Of a stretch of DNA of 38,739 bases, positions 26,132 through 34,065 are shown in pieces. The stretch comes from Crocinitomicaceae bacterium. GTDB lineage: Bacteria; Bacteroidota; Bacteroidia; Flavobacteriales_D; Crocinitomicaceae. The notes below the pieces were generated by a model that saw only the letters and a program-made list of their open reading frames with translations, was not told the origin of the DNA and searched no databases. Location: the NCBI GenBank assembly GCA_022448165.1, contig JAKVAS010000018.1, forward strand, positions 1 to 38,739, in the 5' to 3' direction. Each line of letters begins with the position of its first letter. Positions within the stretch are counted from its first letter, which is position 1. Made by a program: the position numbers and the translations under genes.

Positions 26132-27991
26132 ATGAATAAATTATATATACTATTTATATGTCTTTTTGCATACACTCAATCCTTTACCCAAAGTAATGGA
26201 TGCGGTAGTACTCCACAAAACTTATCCGTAAATTCAGCGTGTATTGTTGAAGGATTCACAAATAACGAAAATGGGACGAGTCAAACTGTAAACGCAAGCT
26301 GTGCTGCAGGTTATGGTACAGCATACGAAGATGTTTGGTACTCAGTAACAGGAACTGGAAATACGGTAACAATAACCTTGGATGCATCAAATCAAGATGC
26401 GGTATTGGCTGCATTTACTTCGTGTGGTGCTGGAGAAATTGTTTGTCTTCAAATTGATGCAGGATTCACGGGATCAATTAGCTTTGGCACAACCTTAGCC
26501 ACAACATATTTCATACAAATCCAACGTCGTTCAGGTGGAACCAACTCAGACATGTCCGGAAACATTTGTGCTTCCGACCCTTTACTTTCCGGAAGTGGGG
26601 CGCCAGCAAATGATGAACCATGCAGTGCAACAACGCTTACCGTTGGATCTGCATGCACATTCACAACTGGGACTAATGTAAACGCAACAACCTCTGCTGG
26701 AGTACCCGCTCCTGGCTGTGCTAGCCACACTGGTGGTGATGTGTGGTACGAATTTACAGTTCCTGCTTCAGGAAATGTTGAAATGCAAATAGGAGCAACT
26801 CTTGGTGGAATTAGTGATGGAGGAATGGCTGTATACTCTGGAACATGCTCTTCTCTTACACTTATTGAGTGTAATGATGATGACGGAGCCGGACTCTTAC
26901 CGTTAATATCATTAACAGGCCAAACTCCTGGCGCAACACTATTCATTATGTTCTGGGCATTTGGAAACTCTGAAATTGGCATCTTTGATATTTGTGTTTC
27001 TGAACCAGCAGGACCACCCCTTAATATTGCCTGCGACGTTCCTGACCCAATTTGTTCAGGAACTCCCATTACATTTACAGCACAATCAAATGGCACAACA
27101 GCAAGCACTGTTAATCCAGGAAATAATTATGATTGCCTTTCAACAACCCCGAATCCATCTTGGTATTATCTAGAAATTGACACTGGAGGTGATATTGCTA
27201 TTGATATTACTGCCGGTCAAGATATCGACTTTGCTCTATGGGGACCATATGCAAATATACCCGCTGCAGTTGCCGCGTGTAATGCATATCCTACACCAAT
27301 TGATTGTAGCTATTCTACAGCATCCACAGAACAAGCAAACGTTACAGGAGTAGTACCTGGTGAAGTATATGTGTTACTCGTTACCAACTATGCGGCGGTA
27401 ACACAAACCATATCATTAAACGAAGCCGGATCAAATACAGCAACCACTGACTGTTCAATCCTTTCAGTCACTTTTGGAACATTAGAAGGAAAAAGAACGT
27501 CAGAAAATGTATTAGTAGAATGGTCCACTGTCACAGAAGACAACAATAATTACTTCGTAGTAGAACGCTCTTATGATGGTGGAACCTGGTCTGCAATTGA
27601 CGTTGTAAATGGTGCGGGAAATAGCACAAATGAACTTTTTTATTCGTCAATCGATCGAAATGCCCAAAATGGAATAGTCTACTACAGAATAAAGCAATTT
27701 GATTTTGACGGATCAATAAAAACATCTGATATCATTACAGTTACAGATCCATTAAATGCTGACATTCATTTGTTCCCCAACCCAGCTAAAGAAAAAATGC
27801 ACATTTCTGTATCAGACTTTTTTACAGATGTCCAAATAACAGACATCCGCGGAAACATTGTTTTAGAAAACAACTATTCATGGATCAAGCAAACAACTTT
27901 AGATGTATCCACACTGTCAAACGGTCTCTACTATGTGAATATCATAATGGATAGTGGAGTTCAAACTGAACGTGTAGTTATTCAACGATAG
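26132..27991 (+). CDS. Secreted multi-domain protein with T9SS type A C-terminal sorting domain
   Basis: A 619-aa exported protein, signal peptide 1-19. Residues about 25-145, 157-290 and 300-430 look like three PPC-like (bacterial pre-peptidase) or lectin-like beta-sandwich modules; each has a DVWY or WYYLE type strand (DVWYSVTGTG, DVWYEFTVPA, SWYYLEIDTG). Residues about 445-540 resemble a fibronectin-III-like module common before the sorting signal (VLVEWSTVTEDNNNYFVVER). The end is a type A sorting domain: HLFPNPAKEKMHISV, then STLSNGLYYVNI. No catalytic domain is seen, so adhesion or binding is the best guess. The array of 59-bp repeats abuts its ATG. Confidence 0.88.
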   Translation: MNKLYILFICLFAYTQSFTQSNGCGSTPQNLSVNSACIVEGFTNNENGTSQTVNASCAAGYGTAYEDVWYSVTGTGNTVTITLDASNQDAVLAAFTSCGAGEIVCLQIDAGFTGSISFGTTLATTYFIQIQRRSGGTNSDMSGNICASDPLLSGSGAPANDEPCSATTLTVGSACTFTTGTNVNATTSAGVPAPGCASHTGGDVWYEFTVPASGNVEMQIGATLGGISDGGMAVYSGTCSSLTLIECNDDDGAGLLPLISLTGQTPGATLFIMFWAFGNSEIGIFDICVSEPAGPPLNIACDVPDPICSGTPITFTAQSNGTTASTVNPGNNYDCLSTTPNPSWYYLEIDTGGDIAIDITAGQDIDFALWGPYANIPAAVAACNAYPTPIDCSYSTASTEQANVTGVVPGEVYVLLVTNYAAVTQTISLNEAGSNTATTDCSILSVTFGTLEGKRTSENVLVEWSTVTEDNNNYFVVERSYDGGTWSAIDVVNGAGNSTNELFYSSIDRNAQNGIVYYRIKQFDFDGSIKTSDIITVTDPLNADIHLFPNPAKEKMHISVSDFFTDVQITDIRGNIVLENNYSWIKQTTLDVSTLSNGLYYVNIIMDSGVQTERVVIQR

Positions 27992-28013
27992 ATCAACCAA
28001 TACAATAATTACC

Positions 28014-28047
28014 TAAAAAAGCTCGTCTAATTAGACGAGCTTTTTTT
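28014..28047. terminator. Strong bidirectional terminator
   Basis: AGCTCGTCTAATTAGACGAGCT (split here as AGCTCGTCTAA plus its complement; 28020-28041) is a perfect palindrome with A6 before and T7 after, immediately downstream of the T9SS type A cargo gene. Confidence 0.9.
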
Positions 28048-28094
28048 ATGTCGAAATAATTTAAAAAAGGAACAGCTTATTTTAAATAATAAAC

Positions 28095-28127
28095 AAAAAA
28101 AACCTACCTCAACTAAGAAGTAGGTTT
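28095..28127 (-). terminator. Terminator of the 51-aa membrane protein gene
   Basis: On the minus strand AAACCTAC and GTAGGTTT (28127-28120 and 28107-28100) pair over 8 bp and are followed by a T tract, 22 nt after the small gene's stop. Confidence 0.75.
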
Positions 28128-28148
28128 AAATATATTTCAAAACAACGT

Positions 28149-28304
28149 TTATTCTTCGTTGTCTTCTAAAATTCTTTTTGGACGCATTTTTTCAAAAATT
28201 CCCAAGGTAACCCAGTAAGGAACTGCAAATCCTAAAAGGAAAGTTAGCAACCAGAATGCCAATCCACCAAGGAAAAGGAATAATACTATACCGAAAACGC
28301 TCAT
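28149..28304 (-). CDS. Small membrane protein, 51 aa
   Basis: ATG 28304 to TAA 28149 gives MSVFGIVLFLFLGGLAFWLL, then TFLLGFAVPYWVTLGIFEKM and an acidic tail ending LEDNEE. One or two hydrophobic helices are predicted with a charged C-terminus. I do not recognise the family. Support comes from the clean frame, the well-placed terminator behind it and its divergent position in front of fumC. Confidence 0.65.
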   Translation of the reverse strand: MSVFGIVLFLFLGGLAFWLLTFLLGFAVPYWVTLGIFEKMRPKRILEDNEE

Positions 28305-28375
28305 CTCTTGTTATTTTTGTGTTTGCTTTACAACGGTAAAAGTAATAAATAATTCAAATAAATAAACACACGGTT

Positions 28376-29770
28376 ATGGAATATCGTATTGAAAAAGATA
28401 CTATCGGAGAGGTTAAGGTTCCTGCAGACAAATATTGGGGTCCTCAAACGGAACGATCTAGAAACAATTTTAAGATTGGACCGGCTGCCTCAATGCCTAT
28501 AGAAATAGTACATGCTTTTGCTTACTTAAAGAAAGCTGCGGCACATGCAAATTGTGAACTAGGAGTTTTACCTAAAGAAAAACGAGATTGGATTTCAAAA
28601 GCAGCAGATGAAATTATCGCAGGTGAATTAGACGATCAGTTTCCATTAGTTATTTGGCAAACGGGTTCAGGAACCCAAAGCAACATGAACGTAAACGAAG
28701 TAATCGCTAATAGGGCACACGTACTTCAAGGCAACAACATTGGAGAAGGAGAAAAGACAATTCTTGCAAATGATGATGTAAACAAATCGCAGTCGAGTAA
28801 CGATACATTTCCAACAGGGATGCATATTGCTTGCTATAAAATGATCATCGAAAGAACAATTCCTGGAATTGAACAACTTCGTGATACATTAGAAGCAAAA
28901 TCAAAAGCATTCACTGATGTCGTAAAAATTGGTCGTACACATTTAATGGACGCTACTCCGTTAACGTTAGGACAAGAATTTTCTGGTTACGTTTCTCAAT
29001 TGAATCATGGTTTAAAAGCCTTAAGAAACACAATGGCTCACCTATCTGAATTAGCCCTTGGAGGAACCGCAGTTGGAACAGGGTTAAACACTCCAAAAGG
29101 TTACGATGTATTGGTAGCTAAAAAAATTGCTGAGTTTACAGGACTCCCATTTATAACTGCTGAGAATAAATTTGAAGCTTTAGCTGCTCACGATGCCATT
29201 GTAGAAACCCATGGAGCATTGAAACAAATTGCTGTTTCTTTAAACAAAATAGCAAACGATATTCGAATGATGGCTTCAGGACCACGTTCTGGTATTGGAG
29301 AAATTACAATTCCAGCAAATGAGCCTGGATCGTCAATTATGCCTGGAAAAGTAAATCCTACTCAAGCAGAAGCTATCACGATGGTCTGTGCACAGGTAAT
29401 GGGAAATGATGTAGCTGTTTCCGTTGGAGGAACACAAGGTCATTACGAACTCAACGTATTCAAGCCAATGATGGCTGCCAACTTACTACAAAGTGCAGAA
29501 TTAATTGGAGATGCTTGTAGATCATTTGATGTTAATTGTGCTCAAGGAATCGAACCGAACCAGACACGTATAGATGAATTATTGAACAATTCTTTAATGC
29601 TAGTAACTGCCCTAAACACAAAAATCGGTTACTATAAAGCGGCAGAAATTGCAAATACAGCTCATGAAAATGGTACAACACTGAAAGAAGAGGCTATTCG
29701 CTTAGGATATGTACCCGCAGAAGAGTATGACAACTGGGTTGATCCTAAAAATATGATCGGATCTCTATAA
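28376..29770 (+). CDS. fumC: Class II fumarate hydratase
   Basis: Iron-independent fumarase of the TCA cycle, interconverting fumarate and malate. It has 464 aa, the standard length. Signatures are [12 protein letters not shown] with the substrate-binding Thr/Ser, [14 protein letters not shown], the catalytic-loop signature [15 protein letters not shown] near 317-330, and the C-terminal [14 protein letters not shown]. It is divergent from the small membrane gene. A TATTTTTG at 28312-28319 is a plausible -7 box. Confidence 0.97.
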   Translation: MEYRIEKDTIGEVKVPADKYWGPQTERSRNNFKIGPAASMPIEIVHAFAYLKKAAAHANCELGVLPKEKRDWISKAADEIIAGELDDQFPLVIWQTGSGTQSNMNVNEVIANRAHVLQGNNIGEGEKTILANDDVNKSQSSNDTFPTGMHIACYKMIIERTIPGIEQLRDTLEAKSKAFTDVVKIGRTHLMDATPLTLGQEFSGYVSQLNHGLKALRNTMAHLSELALGGTAVGTGLNTPKGYDVLVAKKIAEFTGLPFITAENKFEALAAHDAIVETHGALKQIAVSLNKIANDIRMMASGPRSGIGEITIPANEPGSSIMPGKVNPTQAEAITMVCAQVMGNDVAVSVGGTQGHYELNVFKPMMAANLLQSAELIGDACRSFDVNCAQGIEPNQTRIDELLNNSLMLVTALNTKIGYYKAAEIANTAHENGTTLKEEAIRLGYVPAEEYDNWVDPKNMIGSL

Positions 29771-29839
29771 TTTTTTTGAGAAAATTATAAGAATATCAAA
29801 ATTAAATTAATACATTCGGTCTGTCTAAGGACAAATACA

Positions 29840-29911
29840 ATGTACAGAAACAATTTTACATATTATTTCTTTTTTGGAGTTTCAAGCCACTGGAACCTAT
29901 TAAGGATATGA
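29840..29911 (+). CDS. pheA leader peptide, Phe/Tyr-rich
   Basis: A 23-aa mini-gene from ATG 29840 to TGA 29909-29911, beginning MYRNNFTYYFFFGVSS. Six of residues 2-12 are aromatic, with a block of Tyr-Tyr-Phe-Phe-Phe (codons TAT TAT TTC TTT TTT). A strong terminator follows, then prephenate dehydratase and DAHP synthase/chorismate mutase. Codons 17-18 (CACTGG, 29888-29893) can pair with CCAGTG in the first terminator arm (29940-29945). GTTTC (codons 14-15) can pair with GGAAC (codons 18-19) as a competing structure. The mix of Phe and Tyr codons suits an operon that feeds both products. Confidence 0.83.
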   Translation: MYRNNFTYYFFFGVSSHWNLLRI

Positions 29912-29935
29912 TATAACCCTATACAATCTTTAGTT

Positions 29936-29967
29936 AGCCCCAGTGAAAATTCACTGGGGCTTTTTTT
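29936..29967 (+). terminator. pheA attenuator terminator
   Basis: AGCCCCAGTGAA, loop AA, TTCACTGGGGCT (29936-29961) is a perfect 12-bp stem followed by T7. It stands 20 nt upstream of the pheA ATG, between it and the aromatic leader peptide. Confidence 0.9.
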
Positions 29968-29986
29968 ATGTTCAAACAATTACAAA

Positions 29987-30814
29987 ATGAGAAAACACAA
30001 AATTGCAATCCAAGGAATCGATGAATCATTTCATCATTTAGCAGCTCAAAAAATTTTTGGAGAAGATGTAATCACGGAGCACTGCAGTAGCTTTGAAGAC
30101 GTATGCATTACAATAACGGAAAACGGAGCAGATTATGGGGTGATGGCTATTGAAAACTTATTAACAGGTTGTATTCTAACTAATTATTACTTAATTGAAA
30201 AATACGGACTTAATATAATTGGAGAAACGACAATCCCTATTTCCCTTCATTTGATAGGGTTACCGGGTGCACGTTTAAATGAAATAGAAAAGGTCATATC
30301 CCACCCGATAGCATTGGCTCAATGTACAAAAACCATTCGCTCAAATGGTTGGAGTACTGAACAAACAAATGACACTGCAACCTCAGTAAAAGATATTAGT
30401 ACATCAAAAACCTCTGAAGTCGCTGCGATTGCGAATAGTTCTGCCGCCGAAAAGTACGGAATGGAAATCTTACTCAATGGAATTCAAAACTTTCCTGAGA
30501 ACAAAACGCGCTTCCTTGTTTTATCTACAAAAAAAGTAGTTAATCCAAAAGCAAATAAAGCTTCTATCTCCTTTCAATTAGAGCATTCAAAAGGAGCATT
30601 GGCCAAACTACTCCATCAATTAGCCAACAAAGGTTGTAATGTTTCCAAAATCCAGTCCATTCCCTTACCAAATAATGTAGATCAGTATTCATTTATAATA
30701 AATATTGAATGGGAAGAAGATTTGGATCACAACGAACTATTTACAAGTTTATCTCCCCTCGTTAAAACACTAAAAATACTAGGTATATACATTAAAAACA
30801 CCATGATTTCTTAA
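29987..30814 (+). CDS. pheA: Prephenate dehydratase
   Basis: Converts prephenate to phenylpyruvate for phenylalanine synthesis. This is a monofunctional 275-aa form without an N-terminal chorismate mutase. The catalytic domain occupies residues 1-185, with the NKTRFLVLS motif that carries the catalytic Thr-Arg-Phe. A C-terminal ACT domain (about 193-275, SISFQLEHSKGALAKLLHQL then SKIQSIPLPNN) is the allosteric Phe site. It is the first gene after the leader/terminator and is followed after 30 nt by the DAHP synthase/chorismate mutase gene. Confidence 0.95.
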   Translation: MRKHKIAIQGIDESFHHLAAQKIFGEDVITEHCSSFEDVCITITENGADYGVMAIENLLTGCILTNYYLIEKYGLNIIGETTIPISLHLIGLPGARLNEIEKVISHPIALAQCTKTIRSNGWSTEQTNDTATSVKDISTSKTSEVAAIANSSAAEKYGMEILLNGIQNFPENKTRFLVLSTKKVVNPKANKASISFQLEHSKGALAKLLHQLANKGCNVSKIQSIPLPNNVDQYSFIINIEWEEDLDHNELFTSLSPLVKTLKILGIYIKNTMIS

Positions 30815-30844
30815 CTCTAGAAATTCATTCAATAGATTTCAATT

Positions 30845-31855
30845 ATGATCCCAAAAAACAAATGCATCATTGCCGGTCCTTGTAGCGCAGAAAGCCGAGA
30901 ACAAGTTGTTTCAACTGCAAAATCTCTTGCCAAAATTGACTCTTCCATTATCTATCGTGCAGGAATATGGAAACCTAGAACTAGCCCAGGCTCATTCGAA
31001 GGAATTGGGCACAAAGGACTATCCTGGTTAAAAGAAGTAAAAGAAACCACAGGCTTAAAAACGGCTACTGAAGTTGCCACACCTAAACACATTGAAGCAT
31101 GTCTCGAAAACGACATTGATGTTCTTTGGATAGGGGCTCGTACAACCGTAAATCCTTTTGCGATACAAGAGCTTGCAGAAGCATTAAGGGGAACAAATAA
31201 AGAAATACTCATTAAAAACCCTATCCATCTGGACATCAAATTATGGGTTGGTGCTTTCGAACGAATGGAACGATGCTCTGTAAAAAACACAAAAGCAATA
31301 CACAGAGGTTTTTCTGATGGTTCATCTGGAATCTATAGAAATAGCCCACATTGGGAACAATTAAAAACTTTCAACAATTTAATTCCAGAAAAAGACATCA
31401 TTTGCGATCCAAGTCACATTTCTGGTAACGCATTACTTGTGCCTTCTATTGCAGAAAAAGCCAGTAAACTTAATCTCAATGGACTTATGATTGAAACACA
31501 TCATGATCCATCTAACGCGCTCTCAGATGCAAAACAACAGATAAAACCAGAACAACTGGAATTACTTCTTAATTACTTATATGAAATACCATCGGAATTA
31601 AAAATGCTTCGATCAGAAATTGACCAAACTGACGAACATTTAATCGAATTACTTGCCAGAAGAATGGATATTTCAAAAAAAATAGCTGAAGTAAAACACT
31701 CAAACAAATTAGAAATTCATCAACCAAATAGATGGAAATCACTTCAACAACGCAACAAGGACATTGCAAACAATAATCAACTGGATCCAGCTTTCATTCA
31801 TACACTTTATGAAATCATCCATGAGGCATCCATTAGCACACAAAAATCAATATAA
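30845..31855 (+). CDS. Bifunctional DAHP synthase / chorismate mutase (type II)
   Basis: Two aromatic-pathway enzymes in one 336-aa chain. Residues 1-245 are a KDO8P-synthase-like (type I beta) 3-deoxy-7-phosphoheptulonate synthase, with CIIAGPCSAES (8-18), RAGIWKPRTSPGSFEGIG (39-56) and a CDPSHISGN metal-site block. Residues about 250-336 are an AroQ-type chorismate mutase helix bundle (LRSEIDQTDEHLIELLARRM, then ISKKIAEVKH). Such fusions are normal in Bacteroidota, where the mutase regulates the synthase. In many relatives an aminotransferase and tyrA lie in the same cluster; they are absent here. Confidence 0.94.
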   Translation: MIPKNKCIIAGPCSAESREQVVSTAKSLAKIDSSIIYRAGIWKPRTSPGSFEGIGHKGLSWLKEVKETTGLKTATEVATPKHIEACLENDIDVLWIGARTTVNPFAIQELAEALRGTNKEILIKNPIHLDIKLWVGAFERMERCSVKNTKAIHRGFSDGSSGIYRNSPHWEQLKTFNNLIPEKDIICDPSHISGNALLVPSIAEKASKLNLNGLMIETHHDPSNALSDAKQQIKPEQLELLLNYLYEIPSELKMLRSEIDQTDEHLIELLARRMDISKKIAEVKHSNKLEIHQPNRWKSLQQRNKDIANNNQLDPAFIHTLYEIIHEASISTQKSI

Positions 31856-31860
31856 ATGAA

Positions 31861-31890
31861 AGAAAGAGAATCTTAAACGATTCTCTTTCT
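31861..31890. terminator. Hairpin between convergent genes
   Basis: AGAAAGAGAATC and GATTCTCTTTCT (31861-31872 and 31879-31890) form a perfect 12-bp stem with a 6-nt loop between the DAHP synthase gene and the converging tonB remnant. There is no clear U tract. Confidence 0.55.
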
Positions 31891-31901
31891 AATTATAAAC
31901 A

Positions 31902-32597
31902 TTAATCGAGTCGAAAACGAATAGGGATATTCACTTTAGATCTGCAGCAAATAAGACCACCTTGCTTAGCAGGCGTCCAATTAGGCATTGCCAAAATCAC
32001 ACGTTTTGCCTCTTTATTTAGTTCATTCGAGATTCCTCGAAGAAGTTTTATTTTCGAAATCGCACCATCCTTCTCAATAACAAATGAATAGTAAAAAAAA
32101 CCCTGAACTCCAGCTCTCTTTGCAAGAATTGGATATTCAATTGTATTTTTGATAAACTCAAGTCTACTGTTTTGTCGTTAATTATAATTCAGATACTGAT
32201 AATGAATCATAATCAACTTCCAGCCCATTTGTATCTTTCGTTAATTTATTGATTTCACCTATTGGATTCACTCTTTCTATTTCAGGAGTAAAACCATTAT
32301 TACAACTCAAAATCACAACACCAGGATCAGCAATATTGCTAGTATTCGATGTAATTTGACTATTCTGAGAGACAGGATCCTCACTCCCTATTGCGGGAAT
32401 CGCATTTCGCACCAGAGGCTTCTCAACATCATCTTTGGATATTACAGATGCCTTTTCATACAACCGTACCTCTTTATCCATTCGAGTCTCATAAGTACAT
32501 GCAGCCAAAGTAAAAGAGCTAGCAACCAGTAATCCAATATTAAAAAAACAAACCTCTTCCGTTTGAGGTTCAACCCATTGTTTTTCTTTGCGATCAC
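31902..32597 (-). pseudogene. Decayed tonB paralogue
   Basis: Broken copy of the adjacent tonB. It starts with GTG ATC GCA AAG at 32597, where the intact gene has ATG ATC GCA AAG. A seven-T run (plus-strand 32542-32548) is one base short, shifting the frame into FFNIGLLVASSFTLAACTYE, the transmembrane segment shared with the intact copy. The middle keeps GSEDPVSQNSQITSNTSNI, matching GSENAVNEQTSATSNSSKI. That frame stops at 32184-32182. The C-terminal TonB domain continues in another frame (FIKNTIEYPILAKRAGVQGF, then FVIEKDGAISKI) to the stop at 31902. At least two frame breaks make a working TonB unlikely. Confidence 0.85.
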
Positions 32598-32623
32598 AAT
32601 AATAGTTTAAAAAAAATTCGAAT

Positions 32624-32656
32624 AAAGCGGCTATCATTTAGGATAACCGCTTTTTT
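32624..32656. terminator. Hairpin between tonB and its decayed copy
   Basis: AGCGG (32626-32630) pairs with CCGCT (32647-32651), with an inner TATC/GATA extension after one mismatch, followed by T6 on the plus strand and TTTATT on the minus strand. It lies just downstream of the tonB stop. Confidence 0.55.
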
Positions 32657-32671
32657 GCTACCGAATCGGAA

Positions 32672-33391
32672 TTAGTTCTGAAGAATAAAATTAATCGGTA
32701 GCACAACTTTCGTTCTTACCACACCATAAGCATCTTCTCCCGGTTTCCACAACGGAAACGATCGAACAATTCGTTTCGCTTCGCGATCAAGCGATTTACA
32801 CACCCCCTGTCCTTTCACAACTGTAACACCTGTTACCGAACCATCCTTCTCAACAATAAATGAAACATACACTCTTCCTTGGTCCCCCAATTCTCTTGCA
32901 TCATCAGGATAACTCATAACATCAACAATGTGATTTTGCATTGCAACATTCCCTCCAATAAATGAAGCATCAATCTCTGGTATTTCAACCACCGGGCTAG
33001 GACCAATTTTCGCTTTTACCTTTGGTATAAAAAATCCATTTCCAGGAGCTTGAATTCCACCAACCCCGGACTCTGGTATCTTTGAAGAATTACTTGTCGC
33101 CGATGTTTGTTCATTAACTGCATTCTCACTTCCGACCTGTTGTTGATTTTGTTCTTCTTGTTGTTCAGGCTTTGTTTGTTCCACAACTTTCTCCTCCTCT
33201 TTTGGCTTATCATAATCAACGAGGTATTCCACCTTCGATGAAGAAACACCATGATCCATAGCAATCCTTTCTATAGGAGTTTCATAGGTAAATGCTGCCA
33301 ATACAAACGAACTAACGGCTAGTAGTCCAATGTTAAAAAAGAGAATTCTCTTCCGCTCGAGGTTCAACCTCGGATTTTTCTTTGCGATCAT
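32672..33391 (-). CDS. tonB: TonB-family energy transducer
   Basis: Periplasm-spanning protein that couples the proton-motive force to outer-membrane receptors. It has 239 aa. There is a short basic N-terminus, one transmembrane helix (FFNIGLLAVSSFVLAAFTYE, about 18-37), and a Glu/Lys/Gln-rich linker (KPKEEEKVVEQTKPEQQEEQ). The C-terminal TonB domain (about 150-239) has SYPDDARELGDQGRVYVSFI, VEKDGSVTGVTVVKG and a final VVLPINFILQN strand. The ExbB/ExbD partners are not in the window. A degenerate copy lies directly downstream. Confidence 0.93.
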   Translation of the reverse strand: MIAKKNPRLNLERKRILFFNIGLLAVSSFVLAAFTYETPIERIAMDHGVSSSKVEYLVDYDKPKEEEKVVEQTKPEQQEEQNQQQVGSENAVNEQTSATSNSSKIPESGVGGIQAPGNGFFIPKVKAKIGPSPVVEIPEIDASFIGGNVAMQNHIVDVMSYPDDARELGDQGRVYVSFIVEKDGSVTGVTVVKGQGVCKSLDREAKRIVRSFPLWKPGEDAYGVVRTKVVLPINFILQN

Positions 33392-33632
33392 AATTAAAAT
33401 TATTTATGTGTTAGTGCCTTTAATAATTCAAATCACATGCCAAAAAGACAAGAACCTGAAAAGCAAGCAATTAACACCTGTGTACATGTTAAAAATCTGT
33501 TAACAACAATACAATTCCTAACATCAAAACCTTCGTTATTATTCAATTTTTTCTTAAAAAGATAATGTTTCAATAACCATAACTTCACCAAGCTTCACCT
33601 TAGATCACATACAAAGTCTTACATTCGTAATA

Positions 33633-34064
33633 ATGGCAAAGCAAAAAAAGCACACATTGACCTTTGAACAGATGTTTAACTTCGATATGATCGGAGTCTG
33701 TTCTCACCATAGTGATTATCGCCTGGCCTGGAGTATTAATCAACAATTAGAAATTCAATTAGCCAAGTGTGATGAAGATTACTTTGTCACCAATCGAAAA
33801 GGCGAGGTTATTTCTCAGCATTCAATGTATGAGTACCAAGATTTGGAAAATCGAATGGATTATTTCATGGTGAAAAACAAACAACAAGGAAAATTTCTTG
33901 TTCCTGAAAAGCCAACTATGGATTATTTTATTTTTCTATGTGATAATTGTGCTATTGATATTAACGAACTAATTAAGAATTTAAGAGCTGTACCAAGTGT
34001 TCTAGGAGTATATAAATTTGATCCAGAAGAAATTGCATCAGCTGAGAACTTAGTATTTAACTAA
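33633..34064 (+). CDS. IPExxxVDY family protein
   Basis: A 143-aa cytoplasmic protein of unknown function, found in Bacteroidota almost always just upstream of pyruvate kinase, as here. The family-naming motif appears as FLVPEKPTMDYFIFL, with Val for the usual Ile and Met for Val. Other landmarks are SHHSDYRLAWSINQQL and the C-terminal VLGVYKFDPEEI. It ends one base before the pyk ATG, so translational coupling is probable. A TACATTCG just before the ATG (33620-33627) is a weak -7 box. Confidence 0.9.
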   Translation: MAKQKKHTLTFEQMFNFDMIGVCSHHSDYRLAWSINQQLEIQLAKCDEDYFVTNRKGEVISQHSMYEYQDLENRMDYFMVKNKQQGKFLVPEKPTMDYFIFLCDNCAIDINELIKNLRAVPSVLGVYKFDPEEIASAENLVFN

Positions 34065-34065
34065 A

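Noticed and set aside
26449-27108. A 219-codon open frame on the minus strand.
   Set aside because: It is antisense to the T9SS type A cargo gene, has a composition typical of a shadow frame and no start context or family likeness.
32182-32637. The 151-codon minus-strand frame as a separate protein gene.
   Set aside because: Its first residues are out of frame with the tonB-like start, and its middle and the region downstream match successive parts of the adjacent tonB, so it is one fragment of a frameshifted copy.
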